DNA of 64,000 nt. Origin: an uncultured Prevotella sp. GTDB taxonomy: Bacteria > Bacteroidota > Bacteroidia > Bacteroidales > Bacteroidaceae. The notes below the pieces were generated by a model. That model was not told the origin of the DNA, did no database searches, and saw only the letters and a list, made by a program, of their open reading frames with translations. How positions within the stretch are numbered: position 1 is the first letter of the stretch; each line of letters starts with the position of its first letter. Of the stretch, positions 27,548 through 36,127 are shown one piece after another. The stretch spans positions 1-64,000 of the forward strand of contig ONDK01000001.1 of the NCBI GenBank assembly GCA_900316565.1. Direction: 5' to 3'. The position numbers and the translations under genes are program-made.

Positions 27548-28812
27548 AAGTTTTAATGTTTGGATGGGAGTACCCTCCTCATGTTTATGGAGGACTGGCA
27601 ACTGCCAATTTTGGAATATCTGAAGGACTGCACGCGCAGGGCGACGTGGAAATAACTCTCTGCCTGCCTAAACCTTTCGGCGATGAAGACCATACCTTTG
27701 CCAATATCGTGGCTATGAACTGCGTGCCAATAGCATATCGTGATGTAAATTGGGACTATGTGAACAATAGGGTGGGCAAGATAATGAACCCAGACTTTTA
27801 CTACAAGCTCCGTGATCATATATATGGCGATTTCAACTATATGAACGTTAACGACCTTGGAGCCATGGAATTTGCCGGAGGATACCCGAGCAACCTCCAC
27901 GAGGAGATAAACAACTACTCCATTATTGCAGGTGTCGTGGCACGTACCGTGGATTTCGATATCATTCACGCCCATGATTGGCTCACATATCCAGCCGGTA
28001 TACACGCGAAGCAGGTCAGCGGAAAGCCTTTGTGCATACATGTGCACGCTACGGACTATGACCGAAGCCGCGGACATGTCAATCCCACTGTCTATGCCAT
28101 TGAGAAGGATGGAATGGATAATGCTGATTGCATTATGTGTGTGTCGGATTTAACCCGTAACACTGTGATAAATCAGTATCATCAGGATCCAAGAAAGGTG
28201 TTTACAGTACATAATGCCGTTTATCCCTTAAGTGAGGCAAACGAAGCCATTCCTCGCCCTGACCATACCGACAAGGACAAAATTGTAACGTTCCTGGGCA
28301 GAATTACGATGCAGAAAGGACCGGAGTATTTCGTCGAGGCCGCCAATATGGTTCTACACCGTACGCGCCACGTCAGGTTCTGTATGGCCGGCTCGGGCGA
28401 TATGATGGACCAGATGATTTATCTTGCGGCACAGCGTGGCATCGCTGACCGCTTCCACTTCCCTGGATTTATGCGCGGAAAACAGGTCTATGAATGTCTG
28501 AAAGACTCCGATGTCTATGTAATGCCGTCGGTAAGTGAGCCGTTCGGAATATCACCTCTCGAGGCTATGGAGTGTGGAACACCGACTATCATATCCAAGC
28601 AGAGCGGTTGCGCGGAGATCCTTCACAACTGCATAAAGGTTGATTATTGGGACATTCACGCCATGGCTGACGCCATATACAGTGTCTGTCATAATGACAG
28701 CCTCTTCAACTATCTCTCTGTAGAGGGTAAGAAAGAGGTTGCTCAGATCACGTGGGAGAAGGTCGGACGCTGGATACGGGAGCTATATATGCGCACTCTC
28801 GGCTGGAAGTAG
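27544..28812 (+). CDS. GT-B glycosyltransferase, probable glycogen synthase type
   Basis: A 422-residue GT-B enzyme with glycogen-synthase-like N-terminus (MKVLMFGWEYPPHVYGGLA; the G-G-L loop binds the donor), the HAHDWLT motif near residue 143, and C-terminal donor-binding PSVSEPFGISPLEAMECG with its E-x7-E pair. Such enzymes in Bacteroidetes glycogen operons are annotated as glycogen synthase; the donor could be UDP- or ADP-glucose, and a GT4-type alpha-glucan or trehalose-like activity is not excluded. Start codon overlaps the debranching enzyme stop (ATGA). Context with debranching enzyme and GH57 supports alpha-glucan storage. Confidence 0.87.
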   Translation: MKVLMFGWEYPPHVYGGLATANFGISEGLHAQGDVEITLCLPKPFGDEDHTFANIVAMNCVPIAYRDVNWDYVNNRVGKIMNPDFYYKLRDHIYGDFNYMNVNDLGAMEFAGGYPSNLHEEINNYSIIAGVVARTVDFDIIHAHDWLTYPAGIHAKQVSGKPLCIHVHATDYDRSRGHVNPTVYAIEKDGMDNADCIMCVSDLTRNTVINQYHQDPRKVFTVHNAVYPLSEANEAIPRPDHTDKDKIVTFLGRITMQKGPEYFVEAANMVLHRTRHVRFCMAGSGDMMDQMIYLAAQRGIADRFHFPGFMRGKQVYECLKDSDVYVMPSVSEPFGISPLEAMECGTPTIISKQSGCAEILHNCIKVDYWDIHAMADAIYSVCHNDSLFNYLSVEGKKEVAQITWEKVGRWIRELYMRTLGWK

Positions 28813-28871
28813 ATTTATAAGAAGTTAGTAATAAACTCAACAAACGAAGAATCACATAAACCCTACATAAT

Positions 28872-30305
28872 ATGAAAACGATCTGTTTATATTTCGAGAT
28901 ACATCAGATTATCCATCTGAAACGTTACCGCTTCTTCGACATCGGTACGGACCACTATTACTATGATGATTACGAGAATGAGCGCAGTATAAGCTATATA
29001 GCCGAGAATAGCTATATGCCGGCGCTGAACACCCTTCTTCAAATGATACACGAGAACGGCAAGTACTTTAAAGTTGCTTTCTCACTGTCAGGAGTGGGAA
29101 TGGAGCAACTCGAACTTCATGCCCCACAGGTCCTCGACAAATTGCAGGAACTTAACAACACAGGCTGCGTGGAATTTCTTGCGGAACCTTATTCACATGG
29201 ACTGTCATCGCTGGCAAATCCAGAGTCCTTTGCAGCAGATGTAAAGAAGCAGTCTGACAAGATTACGCAATATTTCGGTAAAAGACCCACCGTCCTACGT
29301 AATTCATCACTCATATACAGTGATGACATTGGCCTTCAGGCTGCACAGATGGGATTCAAGGGAATGCTCACGGAAGGTGCCAAGCATGTACTCGGATGGA
29401 AGAGCCCACATTATGTGTACAACTGTGCGCTGGCTCCAAACCTCAAGCTCTTGCTTCGCGACATCAAGCTCAGTGACGACATCTCCCTTCGCTTCAATAA
29501 TCACGACTGGAATGAGTTCCCACTCTTTGCTGATAAATATATTGATGAGATAGCTTCATTTCCCGAGGAAGAGAAGGTCATCAACATCTTTATGGAGCTC
29601 TCCGCACTGGGTATTGCCCAGCCGCTGTCAAGCAACATCCTGGATTTTATTCACGCGCTTCCTGCATGTGCAAAGGCAAAAGATATCACGTTCTCCACTC
29701 CGTCGGAAATATGCCGAAACTACAAGAGCGTTGCTCCGTTGGAGGTCCCCGATACCCTCAGCTGGGTTGATGAGGAGCGCGACGTGAGCTGCTGGCTCGG
29801 CAACCCAATGCAACGTGAGGCTTTCGATAAGCTTTATTCTATCGCTGACCGTGTGAGGATAGCCAATGACCCAAGGATAAACATGGACTGGGATTACCTC
29901 CAGGCGAGCAACAACTTCCGGTTTATGACCACAAAGCCGAGCAATGTCGGTCTTGACCGCGGCATCTATTCCTCTCCGTTTGATGCGTTTACAAACTATA
30001 TGAATATCCTTGGCGATTTCATCAGTCGCGTCAATAGTCTCTATCCTGACGATATAGACAATGATGAGCTCAACTCCCTGCTTACGACCATTAAAAACCA
30101 GGGCGACGACCTCGATGTCAAAGAGAAGGAGATAGAGCGCTTGCAGACAAAGATAAGCAAAATGCAGGAAACAGAGGAGCATCTGCGTGAACGCCTTGAA
30201 AAGGAGAAGAACAAAACTACAGCTTCCAAAGCAAGGACAAGAGCTGCCAAGTCGGCTGCAAAAGCTCCGGCAACAATGGAAGAAACAGTGAAAAAAGAAA
30301 AGTAG
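28872..30305 (+). CDS. GH57 alpha-glucan enzyme
   Basis: A 477-residue protein with a GH57 (beta/alpha)7 barrel in residues 1-390. The nucleophile Glu lies in EFLAEPYSHGLSSL (near residue 103) and the probable acid/base Asp in LLLRDIKLSDDI (near residue 199). Family members are alpha-amylases, 4-alpha-glucanotransferases or branching enzymes; with no signal peptide it works in the cytoplasm. Residues about 395-450 are predicted coiled coil, and the last 30 are rich in Lys, Ala and Thr. It closes the three-gene operon, 59 bp after the glycosyltransferase. It may act as branching enzyme or maltodextrin amylase. Confidence 0.87.
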   Translation: MKTICLYFEIHQIIHLKRYRFFDIGTDHYYYDDYENERSISYIAENSYMPALNTLLQMIHENGKYFKVAFSLSGVGMEQLELHAPQVLDKLQELNNTGCVEFLAEPYSHGLSSLANPESFAADVKKQSDKITQYFGKRPTVLRNSSLIYSDDIGLQAAQMGFKGMLTEGAKHVLGWKSPHYVYNCALAPNLKLLLRDIKLSDDISLRFNNHDWNEFPLFADKYIDEIASFPEEEKVINIFMELSALGIAQPLSSNILDFIHALPACAKAKDITFSTPSEICRNYKSVAPLEVPDTLSWVDEERDVSCWLGNPMQREAFDKLYSIADRVRIANDPRINMDWDYLQASNNFRFMTTKPSNVGLDRGIYSSPFDAFTNYMNILGDFISRVNSLYPDDIDNDELNSLLTTIKNQGDDLDVKEKEIERLQTKISKMQETEEHLRERLEKEKNKTTASKARTRAAKSAAKAPATMEETVKKEK

Positions 30306-30381
30306 GACGCCGAACTCTGACAGTTATTTATTGACAGCATATCTCGGTGTGGTAAAATCTAAAGAAGAGCCAAAGATATGG

Positions 30382-30423
30382 CCTATAGAAGCCATGGATA
30401 CTATAAATCCAAGTTTCTATAGG
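30382..30423 (+). terminator. Terminator between glycogen operon and beta-barrel gene
   Basis: CCTATAGAA (30382-30390) pairs with TTCTATAGG (30415-30423); an inner TGGAT/ATCCA pair adds stability. A T-rich tail (TCTTGTCTTTGTTT) follows on the plus strand. Confidence 0.6.
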
Positions 30424-30446
30424 TCTTGTCTTTGTTTATCCACCCG

Positions 30447-31034
30447 TTAAATGTCGAAAGCGTAACCAATAGTAAGTTGGAATGTACTGCCCTTTGACGT
30501 GTTATCAATATCGGAGGCTTTATAGACTTTTGTCAGTCCAATGTTATACCTTACGTCCAAGGCTATGTGATTCCACTCATAAGCCAGTCCTACTGGGATG
30601 GAAAGATTTACCTTGTTGAGAATCTTATCAGCATTGGAATTAATCATGAACTCTGGTTGTACCCCGAGTTTGAAGTCCAATCCTATCTTTGTGGTGGCAA
30701 CGATCAGCACCGGGACTAAGATATTGTCAGTTTTAAAGGATAGTTCAGCGTCCTCCATCTTCTCAAAATCTGCACCTTGACGACTATACAAGACACCTGC
30801 GCTCCCTGCAATGAAATCATCAAACTGATGCTGCACCTCGACACCTCCAACGAACCCCATGCGGTACTTCGAATCATAATGCGCTGTAGGATTTGACTGC
30901 TCAATTCTGTCATTTGTGAACTTTGACCAGTTCATTCCCAAACGTGGGTAGATGGTCGTTGTTCCCACCTCTTTTTGCGCATACAGAGAAAGACACGACA
31001 CAAGAGCAAAAACAAATAATAAGATTTTCTTCAT
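30447..31034 (-). CDS. PorT-like outer-membrane beta-barrel protein
   Basis: The 195-residue product has a clear signal peptide (MKKILLFVFALVSCLSLYAQ, cleavage after Ala-Gln region at about 20) and then alternating beta-strand segments ending in an aromatic-rich strand (STFQLTIGYAFDI), as in the porin/PorT family of small Bacteroidetes barrels. Function is unknown. The gene stands alone on the minus strand between the glycogen operon and rplU. Confidence 0.82.
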   Translation of the reverse strand: MKKILLFVFALVSCLSLYAQKEVGTTTIYPRLGMNWSKFTNDRIEQSNPTAHYDSKYRMGFVGGVEVQHQFDDFIAGSAGVLYSRQGADFEKMEDAELSFKTDNILVPVLIVATTKIGLDFKLGVQPEFMINSNADKILNKVNLSIPVGLAYEWNHIALDVRYNIGLTKVYKASDIDNTSKGSTFQLTIGYAFDI

Positions 31035-31155
31035 TTTTATTTCAGTTTACCTTTGTTTATAACGCTTTTGAAATTTTATTATTGCTTTCTGCAGCAGTGA
31101 TTTTTCTCATAAATGCATAATTAACATGACTAAAAGCAAAATCAGATAAATTTAT

Positions 31156-31186
31156 TTTGTAGATTTATTCAAAATGATTACCTTTG
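31156..31186 (+). promoter_or_regulatory. rplU-rpmA promoter
   Basis: TTTG (31156-31159), a 19-bp spacer and TACCTTTG (31179-31186) form a consensus promoter. Transcription should start near 31193. Confidence 0.85.
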
Positions 31187-31192
31187 CACCCG

Positions 31193-31272
31193 ATTTATGC
31201 CGTATGGGCTAGTAAAAGTGCAGGTGATGCTCCTGCCGCCTGGCGGTGAAACCCGTTTACAATAATAAATAA
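31193..31272 (+). ncRNA. Candidate ribosomal-protein leader of rplU
   Basis: The 80-nt leader can form GCAGG/CCTGC (about 31230-31246) and an adjacent CCGC/GCGG hairpin, followed by GAAACCCGTTT and an A/T-rich start region. Ribosomal protein operons often carry such autoregulatory leaders; an L21 leader is known in Firmicutes, but I cannot match this one to it. Confidence 0.4.
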
Positions 31273-31590
31273 ATGTACGCAATTGTAGAAATTAACGGTC
31301 AGCAGTTTAAGGCTGAAGAGGGCAAGAAGCTCTTCGTCAACCACATCAAGGATGCCGAGGAAGGCAAGACTGTTGAGTTTGACAAGGTTCTGCTTGTTGA
31401 CAACGACGGAACAGTCACGGTAGGCGCACCAACCGTTGAAGGTGCAAAGGTAACAGCCGAGGTTGTAAATCCTCTCGTTAAGGGCGACAAGGTTGTCGTC
31501 TTCAAAATGAAGAGACGTAAGGATTCACGTAAGAAGAACGGTCACCGTACCCACTTCACTCAGGTTGAAATTAAATCAATTAACGCTTAA
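31273..31590 (+). CDS. rplU: 50S ribosomal protein L21
   Basis: L21 (105 residues) begins [20 protein letters not shown] and has the C-terminal [20 protein letters not shown] segment that binds 23S rRNA domain II. It precedes rpmA by 15 bp, the near-universal L21-L27 pair. Promoter at 31156 and a candidate leader upstream. Confidence 0.98.
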   Translation: MYAIVEINGQQFKAEEGKKLFVNHIKDAEEGKTVEFDKVLLVDNDGTVTVGAPTVEGAKVTAEVVNPLVKGDKVVVFKMKRRKDSRKKNGHRTHFTQVEIKSINA

Positions 31591-31605
31591 AAAGGAGGAA
31601 GAACA

Positions 31606-31893
31606 ATGGCACATAAGAAAGGTCAGACAAGTTCACGCAACGGTCGTGAGTCAGCTTCAAAGCGTTTAGGTGTAAAGATCTGGGGCGGCCAGAAAATCTC
31701 TGCCGGTAACATCATTGTTCGTCAGCGTGGCAACAAGCATTTCGCAGGCGAGAATGTTGCTCAGGGTAAGGATGACACTCTGTATGCTCTTACTGATGGC
31801 GTAGTTTACTTCCACAAGGGAAAGTTCAACAAGAGCAAGGTCTCTGTTCTCTCTGAGGAGGATTACGCTGCCAAGACAGCACCTCAAGCTTAG
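31606..31893 (+). CDS. rpmA: 50S ribosomal protein L27
   Basis: L27 (95 residues) starts [16 protein letters not shown] and contains [19 protein letters not shown]; its N-terminus reaches the peptidyl-transferase centre. There is no Firmicutes-type cleavable N-terminal extension. An unusually strong Shine-Dalgarno (GGAGG at 31594-31598, 7 nt before ATG) precedes it, rare in this phylum. Confidence 0.98.
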   Translation: MAHKKGQTSSRNGRESASKRLGVKIWGGQKISAGNIIVRQRGNKHFAGENVAQGKDDTLYALTDGVVYFHKGKFNKSKVSVLSEEDYAAKTAPQA

Positions 31894-31924
31894 TATTTTT
31901 AAAAAGCTTATTCCAAACAAACAT

Positions 31925-31955
31925 AGAAGCCCACTTCGTTATGAAGCGGGCTTCT
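31925..31955 (+). terminator. rpmA terminator
   Basis: AGAAGCCC-A-CTTC and GAAG-C-GGGCTTCT form a 12-bp stem with one mismatch and a GTTAT loop. The downstream tail (CGCGTTTATAT) is only moderately T-rich. Confidence 0.7.
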
Positions 31956-32181
31956 CGCGTTTATATAAGGTATGTCATGGTATGGACGACGCAATATATT
32001 ACGCTGATTGGTATACGGGCTACTTCTCCTAGTACAGTCCCGGACTGAATACGGCTTCTTTTAAGAATGCAATAGAGCTACTTTGCTAAGACTCTTTATA
32101 TGCAGATTTGCAATGTGGAGTATAAATATTGCTATTAATATTTTAAATCCTAATGAAAAGTATTAAAAAAGTTTCAGATTA
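31956..32181. other. Gene-free interval before the leu promoter
   Basis: About 225 bp, increasingly AT-rich toward the right. I see no open frame, repeat or promoter in it. Confidence 0.5.
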
Positions 32182-32213
32182 TTTGGTTATATGATTTTAT
32201 TTGATTAATTTTG
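32182..32213 (+). promoter_or_regulatory. Leucine operon promoter
   Basis: TTTG (32182-32185), 20-bp spacer, TAATTTTG (32206-32213). Transcription should start near 32219, about 20 nt before the leader peptide ATG and about 200 nt before leuA. Confidence 0.8.
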
Positions 32214-32240
32214 CAGCCAGATAAAAGAAAACAACACGAT

Positions 32241-32324
32241 ATGAAGAATTTGTCAACTCTAATTAGCATTCTTATTAGCATTCGACTGCGTAATGTGGGC
32301 GGAAGTGATAAGGTGTGCATGTAG
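32241..32324 (+). CDS. leuL: leu operon leader peptide
   Basis: A 27-codon frame, ATG at 32241 and TAG at 32322-32324, too short for routine gene calling. Residues 4-16 contain four Leu (codons TTG, CTA, CTT, CTG) and four Ile (ATT), and Val occurs at 19 and 25. It lies directly after the promoter and before a terminator that precedes leuA. This is the composition expected of an attenuation leader that senses charging of tRNA-Leu and tRNA-Ile. The peptide itself probably has no function beyond its translation. Confidence 0.82.
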   Translation: MKNLSTLISILISIRLRNVGGSDKVCM

Positions 32325-32382
32325 TTTGACATAAATAATATTTTGAGCCTTTCTCACTTCCGTAGTGCGAAAGGCTTTTTTG
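32299..32382 (+). promoter_or_regulatory. Transcription attenuator of the leucine operon
   Basis: The terminator stem is AGCCTTTC (32346-32353) with GAAAGGCT (32369-32376), a one-base mismatch, then CACT/AGTG, and six T residues to 32381. The competing antiterminator pairs GGAAGTGA (32301-32308), inside the last third of the leader peptide, with TCACTTCC (32354-32361), extended by C-G at one end and by AAGG/CCTT (32310-32313 with 32348-32351) at the other. The two pairings are mutually exclusive. A ribosome stalled at the Leu/Ile codons leaves the antiterminator arm free; one that reaches the stop codon covers it and allows termination. Confidence 0.85.
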
Positions 32383-32422
32383 ATAATAAAAGGATAGAAA
32401 TTAAGTTTAAAACATATAAGAC

Positions 32423-33922
32423 ATGAGTGAGAGACTTTACATTTTCGACACGACCCTTCGCGACGGTGAGCAAGTCCCGGGGTGCCAGTTGAACACAGTC
32501 GAGAAGATTCAGGTAGCGAAGCAGTTGGAGCAGTTGGGTGTTGATGTCATTGAGGCAGGATTTCCAATCTCTAGTCCCGGTGATTTCAACTCTGTTGTAG
32601 AGATTAGCAAGGCCGTGACATGGCCGACGATATGCGCTTTGACCCGCGCTAAGGAAAAAGATATCGATTGCGCTGCAGAGAGTCTACAGTATGCCAAGCG
32701 CAAGCGTATACATACAGGACTCGGAACCAGCGACAGCCACATTAAATATAAGTTCAACTCAACGCGTGAAGAGATTCTCGAGTGGGCAGTGCGGGCGGTT
32801 AAATACGCAAAGAAGTACGTTGAGGATGTAGAGTTCTATGCTGAAGATGCCGGCAGAACGGACAATGAATACCTTGCACAGGTTGTAGAGGCCGTCATCA
32901 AGGCCGGTGCCACCGTAGTGAATATACCGGATACCACAGGCTACTGTCTTCCACAGGATTACGGTAACAAGATTAAATATTTGATGGAACATGTCGACGG
33001 CATTGATAAAGCACAGATTTCTACCCATTGCCATAATGACCTGGGCATGGCCACTGCCAACACCTTTGAGGGTGTTATCAACGGTGCACGTCAGGTAGAG
33101 GTAACCATCAATGGTATTGGAGAACGTGCTGGTAACACATCTCTTGAGGAGATTGCAATGATCCTCAAATGTCACAAGTACCTTGGCATTGACACAAACA
33201 TCAATACAACCAAGATTTATCAGACCTCACGCATGGTCTCATCGTTGATGAATATGCCAGTACAGCCTAACAAGGCTATTGTGGGCCGCAATGCTTTCGC
33301 CCACTCGTCAGGTATCCATCAAGATGGTGTTCTGAAGAACGCTCAGACCTATGAGATTATGAATCCTAAGGATGTGGGAATCGATGACAATTCCATAGTC
33401 CTCACAGCTCGCTCTGGTCGTGCTGCTCTCAAGTACCGTCTTGAGATTAATGGCGTCGACATCAAAGATGAGAAGAAAATCGATGAAATATATAAGAAGT
33501 TCCTCGTCTTCGCTGACAAGAAAAAAGAGGTTACCGACGACGATATCCTTATGCTGGCTGGAGCCGACACCGCAGCTGAGCATTCGGTGAAACTCGATTA
33601 TTTACAGGTAACAACGGGTAAGGGTGTGAAGAGCGTTGCTTCCATAGGTCTTGACATTGCTGGACAGAAGTTTGAGGATGCCGCCTCAGGAAACGGTCCT
33701 GTCGACGCTGCGATTAACGCTCTGAAGAAGATCATCACTAAGCAGATGACATTAAAGGAATTCACCATCCAGGCTATTGACAAGGGTTCGGATGATGTAG
33801 GCAAAGTTCATATGCAGGTTGAATACAATGGACATATGTACTACGGCTTCGGTGCCGACACCGATATAGTTACAGCATCCGTAGAGGCATACATCGATTG
33901 CATAAACAAATTTAGAAATTAG
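32423..33922 (+). CDS. leuA: 2-isopropylmalate synthase
   Basis: LeuA condenses acetyl-CoA with 2-ketoisovalerate, the committed step of leucine synthesis. The 499-residue protein has [12 protein letters not shown] near residue 9, the metal motif HCHNDLG near 203, [16 protein letters not shown] in the catalytic barrel, and a C-terminal LeuA allosteric (leucine-binding) domain from about residue 385. It is first in leuA-leuC-leuD-leuA2-leuB and follows the attenuator by 40 nt. Confidence 0.96.
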   Translation: MSERLYIFDTTLRDGEQVPGCQLNTVEKIQVAKQLEQLGVDVIEAGFPISSPGDFNSVVEISKAVTWPTICALTRAKEKDIDCAAESLQYAKRKRIHTGLGTSDSHIKYKFNSTREEILEWAVRAVKYAKKYVEDVEFYAEDAGRTDNEYLAQVVEAVIKAGATVVNIPDTTGYCLPQDYGNKIKYLMEHVDGIDKAQISTHCHNDLGMATANTFEGVINGARQVEVTINGIGERAGNTSLEEIAMILKCHKYLGIDTNINTTKIYQTSRMVSSLMNMPVQPNKAIVGRNAFAHSSGIHQDGVLKNAQTYEIMNPKDVGIDDNSIVLTARSGRAALKYRLEINGVDIKDEKKIDEIYKKFLVFADKKKEVTDDDILMLAGADTAAEHSVKLDYLQVTTGKGVKSVASIGLDIAGQKFEDAASGNGPVDAAINALKKIITKQMTLKEFTIQAIDKGSDDVGKVHMQVEYNGHMYYGFGADTDIVTASVEAYIDCINKFRN

Positions 33923-33951
33923 AAGTTAAATCTTTAATTTATAAACGTTAA

Positions 33952-35343
33952 ATGAATACACTTTTCGACAAGATTTGGGACTCACATGTAGTAGAGGTCG
34001 TTCCTGACGGTCCAACACAATTATATATAGACAGATTATATTGCCATGAGGTTACATCACCTCAGGCTTTCGAAGGACTGCGTCAGCGCGGCCTTAAGGT
34101 ATTCCGCCCAAAGCAGGTGTACTGTATGCCTGACCATAATGTTCAGACCCACGATCAGGACAAGCCTGTAACAGACCCTATAGGACGTAAGCAGATAGAC
34201 ACTCTGGACCGCAACTGCGAGGAGTTCGGACTGACAGAGTTCAAGATGAACACCAAGGATAACGGTATCATTCACGTAATAGGGCCAGAGAAAGGTCTTT
34301 CACTTCCAGGAATGACTATTGTCTGCGGCGACTCCCACACATCCACTCATGGTGCCATGGGGGCCGTGGCATTCGGAATAGGTACGTCGGAAGTTGAGAT
34401 GGTACTCGCCTCACAATGCATACTGCAGCAGAAGCCGAAATCTATGCGTATCAACATTAACGGCAAACTCAGTGACGGTGTTACGGCAAAGGACGTTGCA
34501 CTGTATCTTATGTCCAAATTGACAACCTCGGGAGCTACAGGCTATTTCGTTGAGTATAGCGGCGATGTTGTCCGCAACATGAGCATGGACGGTCGTCTGA
34601 CACTTTGCAACCTCAGTATTGAGATGGGAGCGCGCGGAGGATTCGTTGCCCCTGATGAGACCACCTTCGAATATATCAAAGGCCGTGAGTATGCTCCAAA
34701 AGGCGAGGACTGGGATAAGGCCGTTGCATACTGGAAAACATTAAAGAGTGGCGACGATGCCGTATTCGACAAGGAGCTCAACTTCGACGGTGCTGACATA
34801 GAACCACGTATTACTTATGGTACTAACCCGGGAATGGGTATCGGCATCAGTGAGAGTGTCCCTACCCTTGATCAGATACCGGAAGAGGAGCAGGCAAGCT
34901 TCAAAAAGGCTCTTAACTATATGGGCTTCGTGCCTGGAGAAAAACTTGAGGGGCATCCCATCGACTATGTTTTCCTTGGAGCATGCACCAACGGACGTAT
35001 TGAAGACTTCCGCGCGTTTACGAATATCGTAAAAGGAAAGCACAAGGCAGAAAACATTGTGGCGTGGCTCGTACCTGGCAGTTGGCATGTGAAGAAACAG
35101 ATAGAAGATGAAGGCCTAGACAAGATTCTGAACGAAGCAGGTTTTGAGATTCGTCAGCCGGGCTGTTCCGCTTGTCTTGCTATGAACGATGACAAGATTC
35201 CTGCAGGCAAGTACAGCGTGTCAACAAGCAACCGTAACTTCGAAGGACGTCAGGGACCTGGTTCCCGCACCATCCTTGCATCGCCTCTTGTTGCCGCCGC
35301 AGCAGCAATCACCGGTAAGATTACTGATCCAAGGAAACTGTAA
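33952..35343 (+). CDS. leuC: 3-isopropylmalate dehydratase large subunit
   Basis: The 463-residue aconitase-like subunit isomerises 2- to 3-isopropylmalate with LeuD. The [4Fe-4S] ligands are Cys345 (in [12 protein letters not shown]), Cys405 and Cys408 (in [12 protein letters not shown]). [20 protein letters not shown] is the conserved substrate segment. It is 29 bp after leuA, but a 166-bp gap with a hairpin separates it from leuD. Confidence 0.97.
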   Translation: MNTLFDKIWDSHVVEVVPDGPTQLYIDRLYCHEVTSPQAFEGLRQRGLKVFRPKQVYCMPDHNVQTHDQDKPVTDPIGRKQIDTLDRNCEEFGLTEFKMNTKDNGIIHVIGPEKGLSLPGMTIVCGDSHTSTHGAMGAVAFGIGTSEVEMVLASQCILQQKPKSMRININGKLSDGVTAKDVALYLMSKLTTSGATGYFVEYSGDVVRNMSMDGRLTLCNLSIEMGARGGFVAPDETTFEYIKGREYAPKGEDWDKAVAYWKTLKSGDDAVFDKELNFDGADIEPRITYGTNPGMGIGISESVPTLDQIPEEEQASFKKALNYMGFVPGEKLEGHPIDYVFLGACTNGRIEDFRAFTNIVKGKHKAENIVAWLVPGSWHVKKQIEDEGLDKILNEAGFEIRQPGCSACLAMNDDKIPAGKYSVSTSNRNFEGRQGPGSRTILASPLVAAAAAITGKITDPRKL

Positions 35344-35442
35344 GAATCATAAAGTCAGCCACGTAAGCACCATTCTTACCGGATATAGTCTGATGGAGCA
35401 TTAAAACGGCTGTCGAAGCAATAAAATATTAAAATTTAAACT

Positions 35443-35494
35443 CCCGTCGTATTAGGCTTATGAACCTAAAGAAGTATGTAAGCCGATGGACGGG
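35443..35494 (+). promoter_or_regulatory. Two-tier hairpin between leuC and leuD
   Basis: CCCGTC (35443-35448) pairs with GACGGG (35489-35494) and, across a small internal loop, GGCTTA (35455-35460) pairs with TAAGCC (35479-35484). It ends 15 nt before the leuD ATG. There is no T-run after it, so it is not a simple terminator; it could be a processing site or control leuD translation. Confidence 0.6.
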
Positions 35495-35509
35495 TAATGA
35501 AATATAAAC

Positions 35510-36103
35510 ATGAAACAGAAATTCAATGTCATTACATCGACATGTGCTCCGCTTCCTTTGGAGAATGTTGATACAGACCAGATAATACCGGCCCGTTTCC
35601 TTAAGGCCACTGATAAAAAAGGATTTGGAGACAATCTCTTCCGCGACTGGCGCTATAACAAGGATGGCAGTCTGAAGAAGGACTTCGTCCTGAACAAGCC
35701 CGAGTTCAAGGATGCGGTAATCCTCGTTGCTGGTAAGAACTTCGGCTCTGGTTCAAGTCGTGAGCATGCAGCGTGGGCAATAGCAGGTTACGGCTTTCGT
35801 GTTGTTATAAGTTCGTTCTTTGCCGACATACATAAGAACAATGAGCTCAATAACTTTGTACTGCCTGTTGTTGTTACAGAGCCTTTCCTGAAGGAGCTTT
35901 TCGACAGTATTGATAAAGACCCGAAGACAACAGTTACGGTTGATCTTCCTAATCAGACAGTCACCAACAACGCAACTGGTAAAAGCGAGCATTTCGAGAT
36001 AAACGGATATAAGAAACATTGTTTGGAAAATGGCCTGGACGATGTCGATTTCCTCGTACAGAACCGCGATAAGGTGGTGGCATTTGAGGAGAAGAGAGGC
36101 TAG
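35510..36103 (+). CDS. leuD: 3-isopropylmalate dehydratase small subunit
   Basis: LeuD (197 residues) is the swivelling small subunit that completes the isomerase active site with LeuC. AGKNFGSGSSREHAAWA and ENVDTDQIIPARFL near the N-terminus are diagnostic. The gene starts 166 bp after leuC, unusually far for this pair, and is followed 24 bp later by leuA2. Confidence 0.97.
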   Translation: MKQKFNVITSTCAPLPLENVDTDQIIPARFLKATDKKGFGDNLFRDWRYNKDGSLKKDFVLNKPEFKDAVILVAGKNFGSGSSREHAAWAIAGYGFRVVISSFFADIHKNNELNNFVLPVVVTEPFLKELFDSIDKDPKTTVTVDLPNQTVTNNATGKSEHFEINGYKKHCLENGLDDVDFLVQNRDKVVAFEEKRG

Positions 36104-36127
36104 GGCCAAGTCAAAGGTAAAAAGAAT

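Noticed and set aside
31048..31055. Second rplU promoter (TACCTTTG)
   Set aside because: No TTTG at the right distance; the perfect promoter at 31156 is nearer the gene.
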